DNA of 13,092 nt from an uncultured Hungatella sp. (GTDB taxonomy: Bacteria; Bacillota; Clostridia; Lachnospirales; Lachnospiraceae), in assembly GCA_910586845.1 (NCBI GenBank), contig CAJUJV010000071.1:5217-18308 (forward strand), written 5' to 3'. The position numbers were made by a program, and so were the translations under genes. The notes below the pieces were generated by a model. It did not search any database and had not been told where the DNA came from. It saw nothing but the letters and a program-made list of their open reading frames with translations. Below are positions 6,529-13,092 of this stretch, piece by piece. Position 1 is the stretch's first letter. Each line of letters begins with the position of its first letter.

Positions 6529-7526
6529 GAAAGAGCCCCCGTCTCATTTGTCTTATCCCGCATCATCAGGTCCATGACACCCTCTGCAGGAGATTTTCCA
6601 TAAAACAGGACCTGGTTGACCTGCTCCACAATGGGCATGGGAACCTGATAGTTTTTGGCCAGCTGCCAGGCCGCTTTAGCCGAATAGACGCCTTCCACCA
6701 CCATGTTCACTTCTCTCATGGCCTCTTCCATGGAATACCCTTTTCCTATGAGAATTCCCGCGCGGCGGTTGCGGCTGTGCATGCTGGCACAGGTGACGAT
6801 CAGATCGCCGATTCCCGACAGGCCGTTAAAGGTCTCAAAGGCTCCTCCCATCTCTGTTCCCAGACGGGCGATCTCATGGATCCCTCTGGTGATCAGGGCA
6901 GCTTTTGTATTGTCCCCATAACCCAGGCCGTCGGCAATCCCTGCCGCCAGGGCAATCACATTTTTAAGGGCTCCTCCCAGCTCGATGCCCAGCACGTCAG
7001 GACTGGTATAGACCCGGAAAGAAGGGCTCATAAAAATACTCTGAATGAACCGGGCCTGATCTTCCGTCTCCGCCCCTGCCACGCAGGTAGTGGGGATCCC
7101 TCTGCTGACTTCCTCCGCATGGCTGGGCCCGGACAGGACCGCCACGCAGGCTCCGGGAATCTCATCCCCGATGACCTGGGTCAGAGTCATCAGCGTAGAC
7201 TCTTCGATGCCTTTAGCCACGTTTACCACCAGCTGCCCTTCTGTACACCAGGGGGCCATGGCCCTGGCCGTGGTGCGCACGTAAATGGACGGCACTGCCA
7301 GGACCAGCAGCTCTTTCTCTCTCACGGCCTCTTCCATGGAAGCCGTAAATGCCATCTCTTCCGGCAATTCCGCGCCGGGAAGATTTTTGTGCATTCCGTT
7401 TTCTTTCAGATATTGGATGTCTTCCTGAAAAGCAGACCACAGAGTGACTCTGTGGCCATTGTGACAGAGCAGGACTCCCAGGGCCGTTCCCCAGGTTCCT
7501 GCTCCGATGATTCCGATCTCTGCCAT
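6516..7526 (-). CDS. gpsA: NAD(P)+-dependent glycerol-3-phosphate dehydrogenase
   Basis: GpsA reduces dihydroxyacetone phosphate to sn-glycerol-3-phosphate in the cytoplasm, supplying the backbone for phospholipids. The 336-residue length is normal. The N-terminal Rossmann fold shows GAGTWG at residues 8-13. Active-site lysines are visible at Lys105 (NVAKGIE) and Lys188 (GGALKNV). The C-terminal domain has GYGDNTKAALITRG (202-215) and NGLSGIGDLIVTC (234-246), both conserved in GpsA. The ATG (7526-7524) follows GGAGG (7535-7531) at 4 bases. It lies 14 bases after plsY, the next enzyme in the pathway, and overlaps the DUF1275 gene by 13 bases. The der-gpsA neighbourhood is shared with B. subtilis. 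Identity is certain. Confidence 0.98.
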   Translation of the reverse strand: MAEIGIIGAGTWGTALGVLLCHNGHRVTLWSAFQEDIQYLKENGMHKNLPGAELPEEMAFTASMEEAVREKELLVLAVPSIYVRTTARAMAPWCTEGQLVVNVAKGIEESTLMTLTQVIGDEIPGACVAVLSGPSHAEEVSRGIPTTCVAGAETEDQARFIQSIFMSPSFRVYTSPDVLGIELGGALKNVIALAAGIADGLGYGDNTKAALITRGIHEIARLGTEMGGAFETFNGLSGIGDLIVTCASMHSRNRRAGILIGKGYSMEEAMREVNMVVEGVYSAKAAWQLAKNYQVPMPIVEQVNQVLFYGKSPAEGVMDLMMRDKTNETGALSWNR

Positions 7527-7540
7527 AAACCCTCCGTATC

Positions 7541-8179
7541 TTATTTCTTTTTATTGATACTGATCTTATTTTCCGTGCCGTGAAGCAGCCGATTTAAATT
7601 AGCACGATGGCGCACGAAAGCAAGAATTGCAATGACGGCAGCCACCCCATAAAACTCCAGCCGCAGTCCTTCTCCCAGGCCGTACTCACCCATCTGCCCG
7701 AACACCACCATCCAGGCAAGAAAGATACTGACCACCACCAGAGACCCCAGAGACACATACCTGGTCACTGCCACTATGATCACAAAAACTATCAGACAGA
7801 TCAGCATAAGGCGCCAGTCGATGGAAGCCAGAAGCCCTGCGGTGCAGGCAATCCCCTTGCCGCCGTTAAAGTTCATATAGAAGGGATAATTATGTCCCAG
7901 GATCGCTCCCAGGGCCGCATAGAGAACCAGAAGATTTACCATCTCCGGACGGCTGCCGAACAGGAGCTTGGCTGCGAGACAGGCCAGGATGGTCTTGCCC
8001 GCATCTCCCAGAAACACGATAATGCCCGCCTTCACTCCCATGACCCGGAGCACATTGGTACTTCCTGAGTTGCCGCTGCCCTCTTTTTTGATATCCACAT
8101 TATGCTTCCTGCTGTAGAGATAGCCTGTCTGAAACAGTCCGAAACAATATCCCAGCACCAGACACAGAATCCTCTCCAT
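7541..8179 (-). CDS. plsY: Acyl-phosphate:glycerol-3-phosphate acyltransferase
   Basis: PlsY is an integral membrane enzyme that moves an acyl group from acyl-phosphate to glycerol-3-phosphate, making lysophosphatidic acid. It works with PlsX, which is not in this window. The 212-residue protein has the family's hydrophobic segments and conserved loops: GSGNSGSTNVLR at residues 34-45 and GHNYPFYMNFNGGKG at 95-109, both needed for substrate binding and catalysis in the family. A third conserved loop VSLGSL follows near residue 142. The start ATG overlaps the der stop codon by one base (TAATG at 8181-8177). AGGAAGG lies just upstream in der, so translation is coupled. The substrate, glycerol-3-phosphate, is made by the next gene, gpsA. 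The end of the protein is basic (NKKK). Confidence 0.97.
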   Translation of the reverse strand: MERILCLVLGYCFGLFQTGYLYSRKHNVDIKKEGSGNSGSTNVLRVMGVKAGIIVFLGDAGKTILACLAAKLLFGSRPEMVNLLVLYAALGAILGHNYPFYMNFNGGKGIACTAGLLASIDWRLMLICLIVFVIIVAVTRYVSLGSLVVVSIFLAWMVVFGQMGEYGLGEGLRLEFYGVAAVIAILAFVRHRANLNRLLHGTENKISINKKK

Positions 8180-9510
8180 TACTTACCTTCCTTTCCTGAA
8201 CGCTCCCGGATGATAAACTTGAGAGCCGTCCCACGGAAGCCGAACGCTTCCCTGATCCGGTTCTCCAGATACCGGATATATGAAAAATGCATCAGTTCTT
8301 TATCGTTGACAAAAATCACAAAAGCAGGGGGTTTTACCGCCACCTGAGTGATATAGTAGAGCCGCAGTCTCTTTCCCTTATCCGACGGCGGCTGCTGGAG
8401 GGCCACGGCCTCACTCATGATCTCATTGAGTACTCCGGTGGACACTCTCAGGTTCTGATTCTCCCGCACCATATCGATGATCTCAAACATCTTTTTCAGC
8501 CTCTGACCCGTGACCGCGGAGATGAAAACGATCTCTGCATAGGGCATAAAGGACAGAGTGTTCCGGATCTTCCTGGTAAACTCATAGATGGTCTTATCGT
8601 CTTTCTCCACGGCATCCCACTTGTTTACGGCGATGATGATCCCTTTTCCTCTCTCGTGGGCAATGCCGGCGATCTTGGCATCCTGTTCCGTGACTCCTTC
8701 AGTGGCATCGATGACCACGATTACCACATCCGCCCGCTCTACCGCCGTCACGGCCCGGATAATGCTGTACCGCTCCAGTTCTTCTTTGATCTTGTTCTTT
8801 CTTCTCAGTCCGGCCGTATCGATAAACACATACTCCGTGCCGTTACAGACCACCTCTGTATCCACCGCATCCCTGGTAGTGCCTGCGATGTCGGATACGA
8901 TCACCCGGTTCTCTCCTGTCAGCTTATTAATAATAGAAGATTTGCCTACATTCGGTTTCCCCACGATGGCGATCCTGGGGCGGTCATCCTCCTCTTCCTC
9001 CAGATGCTTTGCCGTAAAATGACTGGTAACCACATCCAGCAGATCGCCGATGCCCAGGCGGGAGGCCGCGGATACGGCTATGGGCTCACCGATGCCCAGA
9101 TTGTAAAACTCGTATACATCGTTGCCGAATTTCTGAAGGCTGTCCACCTTGTTCACTGCCAGAACCACCGGTTTTTTTGACTTTCTCAGCAGTTCTGCCA
9201 CTCTCTGGTCCGAGTCCACCAATCCCTGGCGCACATCCACCAGAAAAATGATCACGTCTGCCGTGGCGATGGCGATCTCTGCCTGCTCTCTCATCTGCGA
9301 TAAGATAATATCCGTGGTATCCGGCTCGATGCCTCCGGTGTCGATCAGGGTAAAATTCATATCCAGCCAGCTGCACTCCGCATAGATCCGGTCCCTGGTG
9401 ACTCCGGGGGTATCCTTCACGATGGAAATGGTATCCCCGGCAATTACATTGAACAAGGTCGACTTGCCCACGTTGGGACGGCCCACGATGGCTACAATTG
9501 GTTTGCTCAT
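8179..9510 (-). CDS. der: Ribosome biogenesis GTPase Der (EngA)
   Basis: Der is an essential GTPase with two G domains in tandem that helps late assembly of the 50S ribosomal subunit. The 443-residue protein has normal length. Domain 1 shows GRPNVGKS (residues 10-17), DTGG (57-60) and NKVD (120-123). An acidic linker EEEEDD (171-176) is followed by domain 2 with GKPNVGKS (184-191), DTAG (231-234) and NKWD (296-299). A KH-like domain fills residues about 355-443. All key nucleotide-binding residues are present. The ATG (9510-9508) follows AAGGAG (9523-9518), which overlaps the stop codon of the upstream DUF512 gene. The downstream plsY start overlaps its stop by one base. It is the second gene of the operon that starts at the promoter near 10905-10933. 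Confidence 0.98.
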   Translation of the reverse strand: MSKPIVAIVGRPNVGKSTLFNVIAGDTISIVKDTPGVTRDRIYAECSWLDMNFTLIDTGGIEPDTTDIILSQMREQAEIAIATADVIIFLVDVRQGLVDSDQRVAELLRKSKKPVVLAVNKVDSLQKFGNDVYEFYNLGIGEPIAVSAASRLGIGDLLDVVTSHFTAKHLEEEEDDRPRIAIVGKPNVGKSSIINKLTGENRVIVSDIAGTTRDAVDTEVVCNGTEYVFIDTAGLRRKNKIKEELERYSIIRAVTAVERADVVIVVIDATEGVTEQDAKIAGIAHERGKGIIIAVNKWDAVEKDDKTIYEFTRKIRNTLSFMPYAEIVFISAVTGQRLKKMFEIIDMVRENQNLRVSTGVLNEIMSEAVALQQPPSDKGKRLRLYYITQVAVKPPAFVIFVNDKELMHFSYIRYLENRIREAFGFRGTALKFIIRERSGKEGK

Positions 9511-9521
9511 GATCTGTCTCC

Positions 9522-10871
9522 TTACTTTAACTCGTATCCCTCATAGAATACCGATTCTTCCCTGGGGGAAGACAATACTGCGTCCACAAAATCTTGTCCG
9601 CTTGATTTTACAATATCAACCTGCACTTGTAAAGCGTTTTTTACCTCTTCCAGGGTAATATCGTCCAGAAACACCATTTCCCCGCTGCGGAACATACAGG
9701 CCGGAAGCAGAAGACGCTGCCCTAAAGGCTTTCCCTGCAGCTGCCGGATCAGATCCCCTCCCGTGATCAGGCCGGCCACGGTGATCTGTTCTCCGAAGAA
9801 CTCATTGACGATCCTGTAGAGGCGGACGCAAATCCCCGGGTACTTGTCCCGGATCTTCTTCAGGCTCTTTTCCAGATATCCGTAAGCCAGAACACCGGTA
9901 GCTATGGAAATCTCTTCCTCCCGCCCGTCGCCTTTCAGTTGTGCCAGGGTCTGATCCACCTCATCCAGAAACAGTCTTACCATCCCCACGCCGTTCTCCA
10001 GCTGAGGATAACCGTCATACCGCTCTCCTTCCGGCAGTTCTCTGCCTGCCAGAATATAAAACTCATCGCTTGCATGGATAAAGTGGGTCCCGTGTTCTCT
10101 GTAAAGCTTCTCCTGCCACCGCTCCACAATCTCTATGGTGCGGACGGCATCCTCCGGTCCCACAGGCTCCAGAGGCTCCAGTCCCTGCCGGAACCTGGAC
10201 AGTCCCACAGGCACCACGGACACGCTTGCCATAAATGGAAGGTATGCGGACAGATCCCCGATGGTTCTCTCCAGTTCATCCCCGTCATTAAACCCTTTGC
10301 ACATGACGATCTGGCCATTCATGGGTGTTCCTGCTCTGTAGAGACGGTCGATCTTTTTCAGGGCTTCTCCGGCAAACCGGTTGTTCAGCATCCGGCACCG
10401 CAGGTCCGGGTTCGTCGTGTGGACGGAGATATTGATGGGCGACAGTTTAAACCTGATGATCCGTTCGATATCCCGGTCCGACATATTGGTCAGGGTGATA
10501 TAATTGCCCTGGAGAAAGGACAGTCTGGAATCGTCATCCTTAAAGTACAGAGTCTCCCGCATCCCTTTCGGCATCTGATCGATAAAACAGAAGATACACT
10601 TGTTTTTGCAGGAACGGTATTCGCTCATAAGGCCGTTTTCAAAAGTAAGGCCCAGATCCTCATAATTATTCTCGATCTCCAGCTCCCACTCTTCCCCGTT
10701 CTCCTTGATCACCACTGCCGTGACGGACCGGCTTCCTATATAATATTCATAGTCAAAAATGTCTTCCAGCTCATGGCCGTCTATGGTCATCAGCCGGTCT
10801 CCCGGAACCAGTTCCAGGGCTTCCCCTATGGAACCCGGATCCACTGTTTTTATGACATGTCCCTTCTTCAT
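9522..10871 (-). CDS. PDZ-like / radical SAM / DUF512 protein, function unknown
   Basis: The 449-residue protein has the layout of the DUF512 family. An N-terminal PDZ-like segment (residues 1-65, VDPGSIGEALELVPGDRLMTIDG) is followed by a radical-SAM type iron-sulfur motif C-x3-C-x2-C (Cys88, Cys92, Cys95 in SCKNKCIFCF). A barrel region with GNYITLTNM (122-130) and SVHTTNPDLR (149-158) comes next, then the DUF512 region in the C-terminal half. The cysteines predict a 4Fe-4S cluster binding S-adenosylmethionine. The reaction and substrate of the family are not known to me. It is the first gene of the operon with der, plsY and gpsA, 11 bases before der. The ATG (10871-10869) has AAAGGA some 13 bases upstream, which is rather far, but no better in-frame start is visible and the N-terminus matches the family. 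Family confident, function unknown. Confidence 0.9.
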   Translation of the reverse strand: MKKGHVIKTVDPGSIGEALELVPGDRLMTIDGHELEDIFDYEYYIGSRSVTAVVIKENGEEWELEIENNYEDLGLTFENGLMSEYRSCKNKCIFCFIDQMPKGMRETLYFKDDDSRLSFLQGNYITLTNMSDRDIERIIRFKLSPINISVHTTNPDLRCRMLNNRFAGEALKKIDRLYRAGTPMNGQIVMCKGFNDGDELERTIGDLSAYLPFMASVSVVPVGLSRFRQGLEPLEPVGPEDAVRTIEIVERWQEKLYREHGTHFIHASDEFYILAGRELPEGERYDGYPQLENGVGMVRLFLDEVDQTLAQLKGDGREEEISIATGVLAYGYLEKSLKKIRDKYPGICVRLYRIVNEFFGEQITVAGLITGGDLIRQLQGKPLGQRLLLPACMFRSGEMVFLDDITLEEVKNALQVQVDIVKSSGQDFVDAVLSSPREESVFYEGYELK

Positions 10872-10904
10872 GATCAGACAGGTTTCCTTTCTTTTCCTTT
10901 TTCC

Positions 10905-10933
10905 ATGATAGCAAGATTCCCTCAGTTTGTAAA
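10905..10933 (-). promoter_or_regulatory. Sigma-A promoter of the DUF512-der-plsY-gpsA operon
   Basis: Minus strand: TTTACA (10933-10928) and TATCAT (10910-10905) with 17 bases between them, each one mismatch from consensus. TGC before the -10 gives an extended -10 element. Predicted start is about 10898, leaving a leader of some 27 bases. The other genes of the operon are packed too tightly for separate strong promoters that I can see. Confidence 0.7.
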
Positions 10934-10950
10934 GCCGGGCCTGCCGGATT

Positions 10951-10970
10951 GTACTTTTTGTAGTACTTTT
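10951..10970. repeat. GTAC dyad and direct repeat between divergent promoters
   Basis: GTACT (10951-10955) and AGTAC (10962-10966) form an inverted repeat with a six-base spacer. GTACTTTT also occurs twice as a direct repeat with a 12-base period (10951-10958 and 10963-10970). It lies between the DUF512 -35 box and the prs -35 box. It may be a regulator site, but the arms are short. Confidence 0.35.
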
Positions 10971-10980
10971 CGGATATTTG

Positions 10981-10998
10981 TTGACGGTTTTCCGTCAA
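10981..10998. promoter_or_regulatory. Perfect dyad over the prs -35 box, candidate operator
   Basis: TTGACGG, a TTTT spacer, and CCGTCAA form a perfect 7-base inverted repeat. The left arm contains the entire -35 hexamer of the PRPP synthetase promoter. A dimeric regulator bound here would compete with RNA polymerase. No regulator gene lies in the window, so the cognate protein is unknown. Confidence 0.45.
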
Positions 10999-11010
10999 TA
11001 ATGTTATAAA
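10981..11010 (+). promoter_or_regulatory. Sigma-A promoter of the PRPP synthetase gene
   Basis: TTGACG (10981-10986) and TATAAA (11005-11010) are separated by 18 bases, with TGT before the -10 forming an extended -10 element. The predicted start is near 11017, giving a leader of about 65 bases. The -35 box lies inside a perfect inverted repeat. Confidence 0.65.
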
Positions 11011-11065
11011 TGAAATCATACAACTACATAATATCCAATATCACACTTTTCGTCCTTATATGGAC

Positions 11066-11072
11066 AAGGAGG
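11066..11072 (+). promoter_or_regulatory. Ribosome binding site deciding the prs start
   Basis: AAGGAGG ends one base before an ATG at 11074 and ten bases before the in-frame ATG at 11083. A one-base spacing would not allow initiation at the first ATG, so the second is the likely start. Short hairpins can form here: TCCTT (11053-11057) can pair with AAGGA (11066-11070). Confidence 0.7.
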
Positions 11073-11082
11073 AATGATCTTC

Positions 11083-12294
11083 ATGGCAAATGATTATGTG
11101 TTTAAGGATTGTCTTCCCGTGGCGCCCCTGAAGCTGGCTGCGCTGGAAGGATGCAGGGAACTGGCTTCTCTGGTAAACGACCATATCGTATCTTTCCGCA
11201 GACATGATATGGAGGAACTGATCAGACAGAAGGAAGATCTGAATTACCGGGGTTATCATGTGGATTCCTATCTTCTGGATTTCAAATGCCCCCGTTTCGG
11301 ATCCGGAGAGGGGAAAGCCATACTGTCCGAATCGGTCCGCGGAACCGACATCTTCGCCATGGCTGACGTGACCAACCACAGCCTGACCTACCGCATGTTC
11401 GGCAACATCAACCACATGTCGCCGGACGACCATTTTCAGGATCTGAAGCGTCTCATCGGAGCCACTGCCGCCACATGTCACCGCATCACCGTCATCATGC
11501 CTTTCTTATATGAAAGCCGGCAGCACAAACGAAGTTCCCGGGAATCTCTGGACTGTGCCATGGCACTGGAGGAGCTGGTTGCCATGGGGGTTAAGAACAT
11601 CATCACCTTCGATGCCCATGATCCCAGAGTTCAGAACGCCATCCCCCTTAACTGCTTCGACAATTTTATGCCCACATACCAGTTCGTCAAGACTCTTCTC
11701 CAGCATGAAAGTGATCTGATTATTGACAAGGAGCATCTCATGATCATCAGCCCCGACGAAGGCGCCATGGACAGAGCCGTCTATCTGGCCAACAACTTAA
11801 GCGTGGATATGGGAATGTTTTATAAACGCCGGAACTACGCAGAGATCGTCAACGGCCGGAACCCGATTGTAGCCCACGAATTTTTAGGTTCCTCCGTGGA
11901 GGGCAAGACCGTGCTGATCATCGACGATATGATTTCTTCGGGGGAAAGTATGCTGGATACAGCCAGAGAATTAAAAGAGCGGCGGGCCAGACGGGTCATT
12001 ATCTGCTGTACCTTCGGTTTGTTCACCAACGGACTGGAGAAATTTGACGAATTTTACGAGAAAGGGTATATCGACCATGTGATCACCACCAATCTCACCT
12101 ACCGGCCCAAAGAGCTGCTGGAACGGAAGTGGTATCTGGAAGCAGATATGAGCAAGTTCCTGGCCGCCATCATCAACTCCTTAAACCATGACGTCTCCAT
12201 CGAACGGACTCTTTCGCCTACAGAAAAGCTTCAGAGCCTGATCCAGAGATATCGTTCCTGCGGAAGCTTAAGCGGCTGGGAGACCTCTTTTTAA
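11083..12294 (+). CDS. prs: Divergent long ribose-phosphate pyrophosphokinase (PRPP synthetase)
   Basis: The protein aligns by eye with PRPP synthetase, which makes PRPP from ribose-5-phosphate and ATP for nucleotide, His and Trp synthesis. From the ATG at 11083 it has 403 residues, against about 315 for the usual enzyme. Matching blocks in order are RFGSGEG (71-77, usual RFSDGE), ESVRGTD (83-89), SRQHKRSSRE (145-154, usual ARQDRKxxxRE), FDAHDPRVQ (176-184, usual DLHxxQIQ), SPDEGAMDR (223-231), YKRRN (247-251) and the PRPP loop DDMISSGES (281-289, usual DDxIDTxGT). Extra length comes from an insertion around residues 40-65, other inserts, and a C-terminal tail. The Lys/Arg pair of the flexible loop is kept, but several ATP- and phosphate-contact positions differ. 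The gene stands alone on the plus strand. It may be a second paralogue; altered substrate use is possible. Confidence 0.85.
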   Translation: MANDYVFKDCLPVAPLKLAALEGCRELASLVNDHIVSFRRHDMEELIRQKEDLNYRGYHVDSYLLDFKCPRFGSGEGKAILSESVRGTDIFAMADVTNHSLTYRMFGNINHMSPDDHFQDLKRLIGATAATCHRITVIMPFLYESRQHKRSSRESLDCAMALEELVAMGVKNIITFDAHDPRVQNAIPLNCFDNFMPTYQFVKTLLQHESDLIIDKEHLMIISPDEGAMDRAVYLANNLSVDMGMFYKRRNYAEIVNGRNPIVAHEFLGSSVEGKTVLIIDDMISSGESMLDTARELKERRARRVIICCTFGLFTNGLEKFDEFYEKGYIDHVITTNLTYRPKELLERKWYLEADMSKFLAAIINSLNHDVSIERTLSPTEKLQSLIQRYRSCGSLSGWETSF

Positions 12295-12313
12295 AAACCT
12301 GTTCAGGGACAGG
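12293..12313 (-). terminator. Weak terminator of pgeF between convergent genes
   Basis: On the minus strand CCTGT (12313-12309) and ACAGG (12302-12298) form a 5-base-pair stem with a six-base loop. Five T residues follow (12297-12293). It starts 9 bases after the pgeF stop codon. The T run overlaps the prs stop codon on the other strand. On the plus strand the hairpin has no T tract, so a terminator for prs is not evident. Confidence 0.4.
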
Positions 12314-12322
12314 GCAGCCCTC

Positions 12323-13092
12323 TCACCCGGCCAGACAGAGAAAGGCTGCCAGGTTGCCCCTGCGTTCTCCCATGGCCCTGTGGGAAAACAGGAGTTCCGG
12401 GTTGCAGCGTGTGCAGATGTCCGTGATCTGAAGATGTTCCTCTGCCACCCCTGCTTCCTTCAGAATGATCTCATTGGCTTTCCACAGATCCAGCTGATAT
12501 TTCCCGTTTCCTTTTTTGTAGAACAGATCCTTCTCATATCCGGAGCCAAACTCCTTTCGGAATTCCAGAATTACCTCTTCTCCCACTTCAAAACAGTCCT
12601 GACAGATACTGGGGCCGATACAGCACAGCACATCTTCTGCTCTCGTGCCGTAAGCCTTCTCCATAGCTTCCAGAGTCACCTTCCCCATCCGCTTTACGGT
12701 CCCCCTCCAGCCGGAATGGCTCAGACCCACGGCCCTGTGCACCGGATCCAGAAAATACAGGGGAACACAATCCGCATAAAAGGTCACCAGGGTAATCCCC
12801 GGCACATCCGTTATAAGGCCATCCACATCCCGGTAGTCTCTCTCTTTCAGGATTCCTTTTCCGCAGTCCTCCTCCGTGACTTTCCGCACATTGACCGTGT
12901 GTGTCTGATAAGAAAGGACCATCCGTTCCGGATCCACATGGAGAGCCCCTGCCATACGGCGGTAATTCTCCGCCACATGATCCGGGTCATCCCCTCTTGT
13001 AAAGCTGAGATTCATGGAGGCATAACAGCCCCGGCTGACTCCCCCCATTCGGGTGGAAAATCCGTGGGACACGAGTCCGCTCTCATCCAGAA
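12323..13092 (-). CDS. pgeF: Purine nucleoside phosphorylase / multicopper-like oxidase family YfiH (5' end outside window)
   Basis: This is the YlmD/YfiH family, long named polyphenol oxidase or laccase-domain protein and also reported as a purine nucleoside phosphorylase with adenosine deaminase activity; the E. coli member is also linked to peptidoglycan fidelity (PgeF). 255 residues are visible. The frame stays open to the right edge (LDESGL before VSHGFSTRMGG), so the true start lies outside. The GTG at 13072-13070 is the internal valine of the family motif GLVSHGFSTRxGG. Numbered from that valine, the metal/catalytic residues are His58 (QTHT), Cys102 (ADCVPLY) and His119 (SHSGWRGT). CNPELLFSHR near the C-terminus is also conserved. 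It converges with the PRPP synthetase gene. Both touch nucleotide metabolism, but no operon joins them. Family certain; physiological role in this organism is inferred. Confidence 0.95.
   Translation of the reverse strand, partial: LDESGLVSHGFSTRMGGVSRGCYASMNLSFTRGDDPDHVAENYRRMAGALHVDPERMVLSYQTHTVNVRKVTEEDCGKGILKERDYRDVDGLITDVPGITLVTFYADCVPLYFLDPVHRAVGLSHSGWRGTVKRMGKVTLEAMEKAYGTRAEDVLCCIGPSICQDCFEVGEEVILEFRKEFGSGYEKDLFYKKGNGKYQLDLWKANEIILKEAGVAEEHLQITDICTRCNPELLFSHRAMGERRGNLAAFLCLAG

Noticed and set aside
8287..9180. Plus-strand open frame of 297 codons opposite der
   Set aside because: It is fully antisense to der, whose motifs are all intact. The predicted protein has no family resemblance and no good ribosome binding site in view.
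10935..10947. CCGG-spacer-CCGG repeat between the divergent promoters
   Set aside because: CCGG is its own reverse complement, so two nearby copies give an apparent dyad by chance in moderately GC-rich DNA. The arms are too short to support a claim.
9939..11009. Plus-strand open frame of 356 codons opposite the DUF512 gene and through the intergenic region
   Set aside because: It is antisense to a well-supported gene, and its 3' end crosses the divergent promoters. Composition looks like a shadow.
11074..11076. First ATG as the start of the PRPP synthetase gene
   Set aside because: Only one base separates it from AAGGAGG. The in-frame ATG at 11083 has a workable spacing.
13070..13072. GTG as the start codon of pgeF
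   Set aside because: The reading frame stays open to the window edge and the upstream residues fit the family. This GTG codes for the valine of GLVSHGFSTR, and no ribosome binding site precedes it.

Overview
The window looks like a chromosomal segment of a spore-forming, Gram-positive Clostridia species. A member of the Lachnospiraceae is the best guess. The reasons are the spoIVA gene, the der/plsY/gpsA neighbourhood, strong AGGAGG-type ribosome binding sites, sigma-A promoters of TTGACA/TATAAT type, and a lipoprotein with an Ala/Thr/Gly-rich linker of the kind common in gut Lachnospiraceae. Genus cannot be decided from the sequence. Almost every gene is on the minus strand, so transcription runs from high to low coordinates. 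I see no tRNA, rRNA, CRISPR array, transposase, integrase or phage gene.

Layout in the direction of transcription. At the right edge is pgeF/yfiH, cut at its 5' end (13092-12323). It converges with the only plus-strand gene, an unusual long ribose-phosphate pyrophosphokinase (11083-12294). A divergent intergenic region (10872-11082) separates that gene from a minus-strand operon. The operon encodes a PDZ/radical-SAM/DUF512 protein, the ribosome-assembly GTPase Der, PlsY, GpsA and a DUF1275 membrane protein (10871-5905), with gaps of 14 bases or less or short overlaps throughout. A complete branched-chain amino acid ABC transporter follows: livJ from its own near-consensus promoter, a terminator-like hairpin, then livH, livM, livG and livF behind a second promoter (5750-893). 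The left edge holds the first 267 codons of spoIVA (803-1), preceded by a sequence that fits a sigma-E promoter.

Functionally, GpsA makes glycerol-3-phosphate and PlsY acylates it, so the two form the entry to phospholipid synthesis. Der matures the large ribosomal subunit. LivJ is a lipid-anchored receptor that hands a branched-chain amino acid (or related amino acid) to the LivH/LivM channel powered by LivG/LivF. SpoIVA is the ATPase that builds the basement layer of the spore coat in the mother cell. The gpsA to spoIVA order is a known Firmicutes neighbourhood (B. subtilis has der, gpsA, two small genes, spoIVA). The DUF1275 gene and the liv cassette occupy that interval here.

Most of the window is ordinary core genome and I do not see a wholly new system. 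The items most worth a second look are the divergent PRPP synthetase with altered active-site motifs, the dyad over its -35 box, a CodY-like box at the livJ start site, the terminator-plus-promoter arrangement between livJ and livH, the sigma-E-like promoter of spoIVA, and the uncharacterised radical-SAM protein co-transcribed with der.
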